23,699 nucleotides of DNA from Candidatus Fonsibacter sp. (GTDB taxonomy: Bacteria; Pseudomonadota; Alphaproteobacteria; Pelagibacterales; Pelagibacteraceae), in assembly GCA_009693745.1 (NCBI GenBank), contig SHWR01000012.1:1-23699 (forward strand), in the 5' to 3' direction. The first letter of the stretch is position 1; the number at the start of each line of letters is the position of its first letter. The notes beneath the pieces were generated by a model. It worked only from the letters and a program-made list of their open reading frames with translations, was not told the DNA's origin and ran no database searches. Made by a program: the position numbers and the translations under genes. Below are positions 23,143 through 23,699 of the stretch, piece after piece.

Positions 23143-23699
23143 AATTTTGCAAATCCAAGCGGCTCAAAAATCATTAATGTTATGATTAATCCACCAAATA
23201 CGACTTGCTCAATGGAACTTATGATTGTTGCATCAATCATGCCGTGAAATACATTATTGCCAAGAGCATTTAGTACAACTGGAAAAAGTAAAATAAATGC
23301 TGCTCCAATAAATGCGCCGGAAATTGTTCCAAGTCCTCCAATGATCGCCATAAACATAATTTTAAAAGATAAACTAATATTAAAGGCTGCAAACGGTTCA
23401 ACAGTTTTTAGATACGTATAAGTATAAAGGGCACCTGCTATACCGCATAAAAAAGCATTAATCGCAAAAGCTTGTAGCTTCGTTTTTAAAAGCGAAACAC
23501 CCATAGACTCTGCAGCTATGTCCATATCTCTAACCGCCATCCAGTTTCTGCCAGTAGCTCCTCGAGCCATATTAATTGCAAGTAAGGTTATGATAACCAC
23601 GATGGCTGCAACCAAAAGATACATCATGTATCCATTAGTAAAGGCCACTCCATTTATATATATTTTTTGAAAAGTAGTTGCGCCAGAAAGGTCATAGTT
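23100..23699 (-). CDS. livM: Branched-chain amino acid ABC transporter permease LivM (5' end outside window)
   Basis: The last 199 residues of a LivM-type inner-membrane permease. The frame stays open to the window edge, so the gene is cut and the GTG at 23648 is not its start: the residues before it (SGATTFQKIYINGVAF) continue the protein. The family-specific loop GRNWMAVRDMDIAAESMGV, then AFAINAFLCGIAGALY and FMAIIGGLGTISGAFIGAAF, match LivM of high-affinity leucine/isoleucine/valine importers. Some paralogues carry urea or amides. The ATPase and binding-protein genes are not in view. The small interrupted gene overlaps its 3' end. Confidence 0.92.
   Translation of the reverse strand, partial: NYDLSGATTFQKIYINGVAFTNGYMMYLLVAAIVVIITLLAINMARGATGRNWMAVRDMDIAAESMGVSLLKTKLQAFAINAFLCGIAGALYTYTYLKTVEPFAAFNISLSFKIMFMAIIGGLGTISGAFIGAAFILLFPVVLNALGNNVFHGMIDATIISSIEQVVFGGLIITLMIFEPLGFAKLWETLKQKIIRTKS

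Noticed and set aside
23646..23648. GTG at 23648 as the livM start
   Set aside because: The frame continues upstream to the window edge with sequence fitting a LivM periplasmic loop, so the gene is truncated by the window, not started there.
1..23699. Prophage, IS element, CRISPR array or defence island
   Set aside because: No integrase, transposase, cas gene, terminal repeats or spaced direct repeats were found; the content is housekeeping throughout.

Overview
The window is strongly AT-rich (about 30% GC by eye) and very tightly packed. It looks like chromosomal DNA of a streamlined marine alphaproteobacterium, most likely SAR11/Pelagibacterales or a close relative. The evidence is the AAA/AAT/AGA-rich codon use, intergenic gaps mostly of 0-25 bases, many overlapping starts and stops, a split-alpha transhydrogenase (pntAA/pntAB/pntB), an alphaproteobacterial-type SerC, and a CHCC zinc-finger protein related to a complex I accessory subunit. 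I see no tRNA, rRNA, CRISPR, IS element or phage gene.

Layout. 1-63 is the start of a leftward gene cut by the window edge. 104-1577 (+) holds a glycosyltransferase-like gene overlapping a Bcp-type peroxiredoxin. 1570-5192 (-) is a complete serine biosynthesis operon, transcribed serC-serA-serB. 5267-5938 (-) is a CADD-family heme-oxygenase-fold protein, probably a self-sacrificing p-aminobenzoate synthase, with its own promoter, a strong ribosome binding site and a hairpin terminator. 6137-6412 (-) is HU. 6560-10971 (-) reads as one six-gene operon: folE, a 55-residue CHCC zinc-finger protein, acuI, a LysR regulator, a LysE exporter and rseP. 11043-12509 (+) is hisI, a 2OG-Fe(II) oxygenase and a DUF2237 gene, closed by a terminator made of an 11-bp tandem repeat. 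12603-15654 (-) is xseB-ispA-dxs. 15699-18176 (+) is a Sua5/TsaC-type gene overlapping a two-component ABC-2 exporter. 18185-20987 (-) is the three-gene NAD(P) transhydrogenase. 21152-22822 (+) is formate-THF ligase (fhs). 22831-23142 (-) is a small membrane-protein gene broken by an in-frame TAG, and it overlaps the 3' end of a partial livM at the right edge.

How the genes fit together. Much of the window serves one-carbon and folate chemistry: CADD (inferred pABA supply), FolE (pterin supply), Fhs (formate loading onto THF), the serine operon (serine is the main one-carbon donor) and transhydrogenase (NADPH). AcuI would remove acryloyl-CoA, which fits a DMSP-using marine heterotroph. Dxs and IspA make isoprenoids, and Dxs product can also feed thiazole synthesis.

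Most items are recognisable housekeeping genes. The points most worth a second look are the in-frame amber codon in the small membrane protein, the CADD-type pABA synthase candidate, the 55-residue zinc-finger gene, the aberrant arginine codons of fhs, and the repeated 8-base start/stop overlaps.
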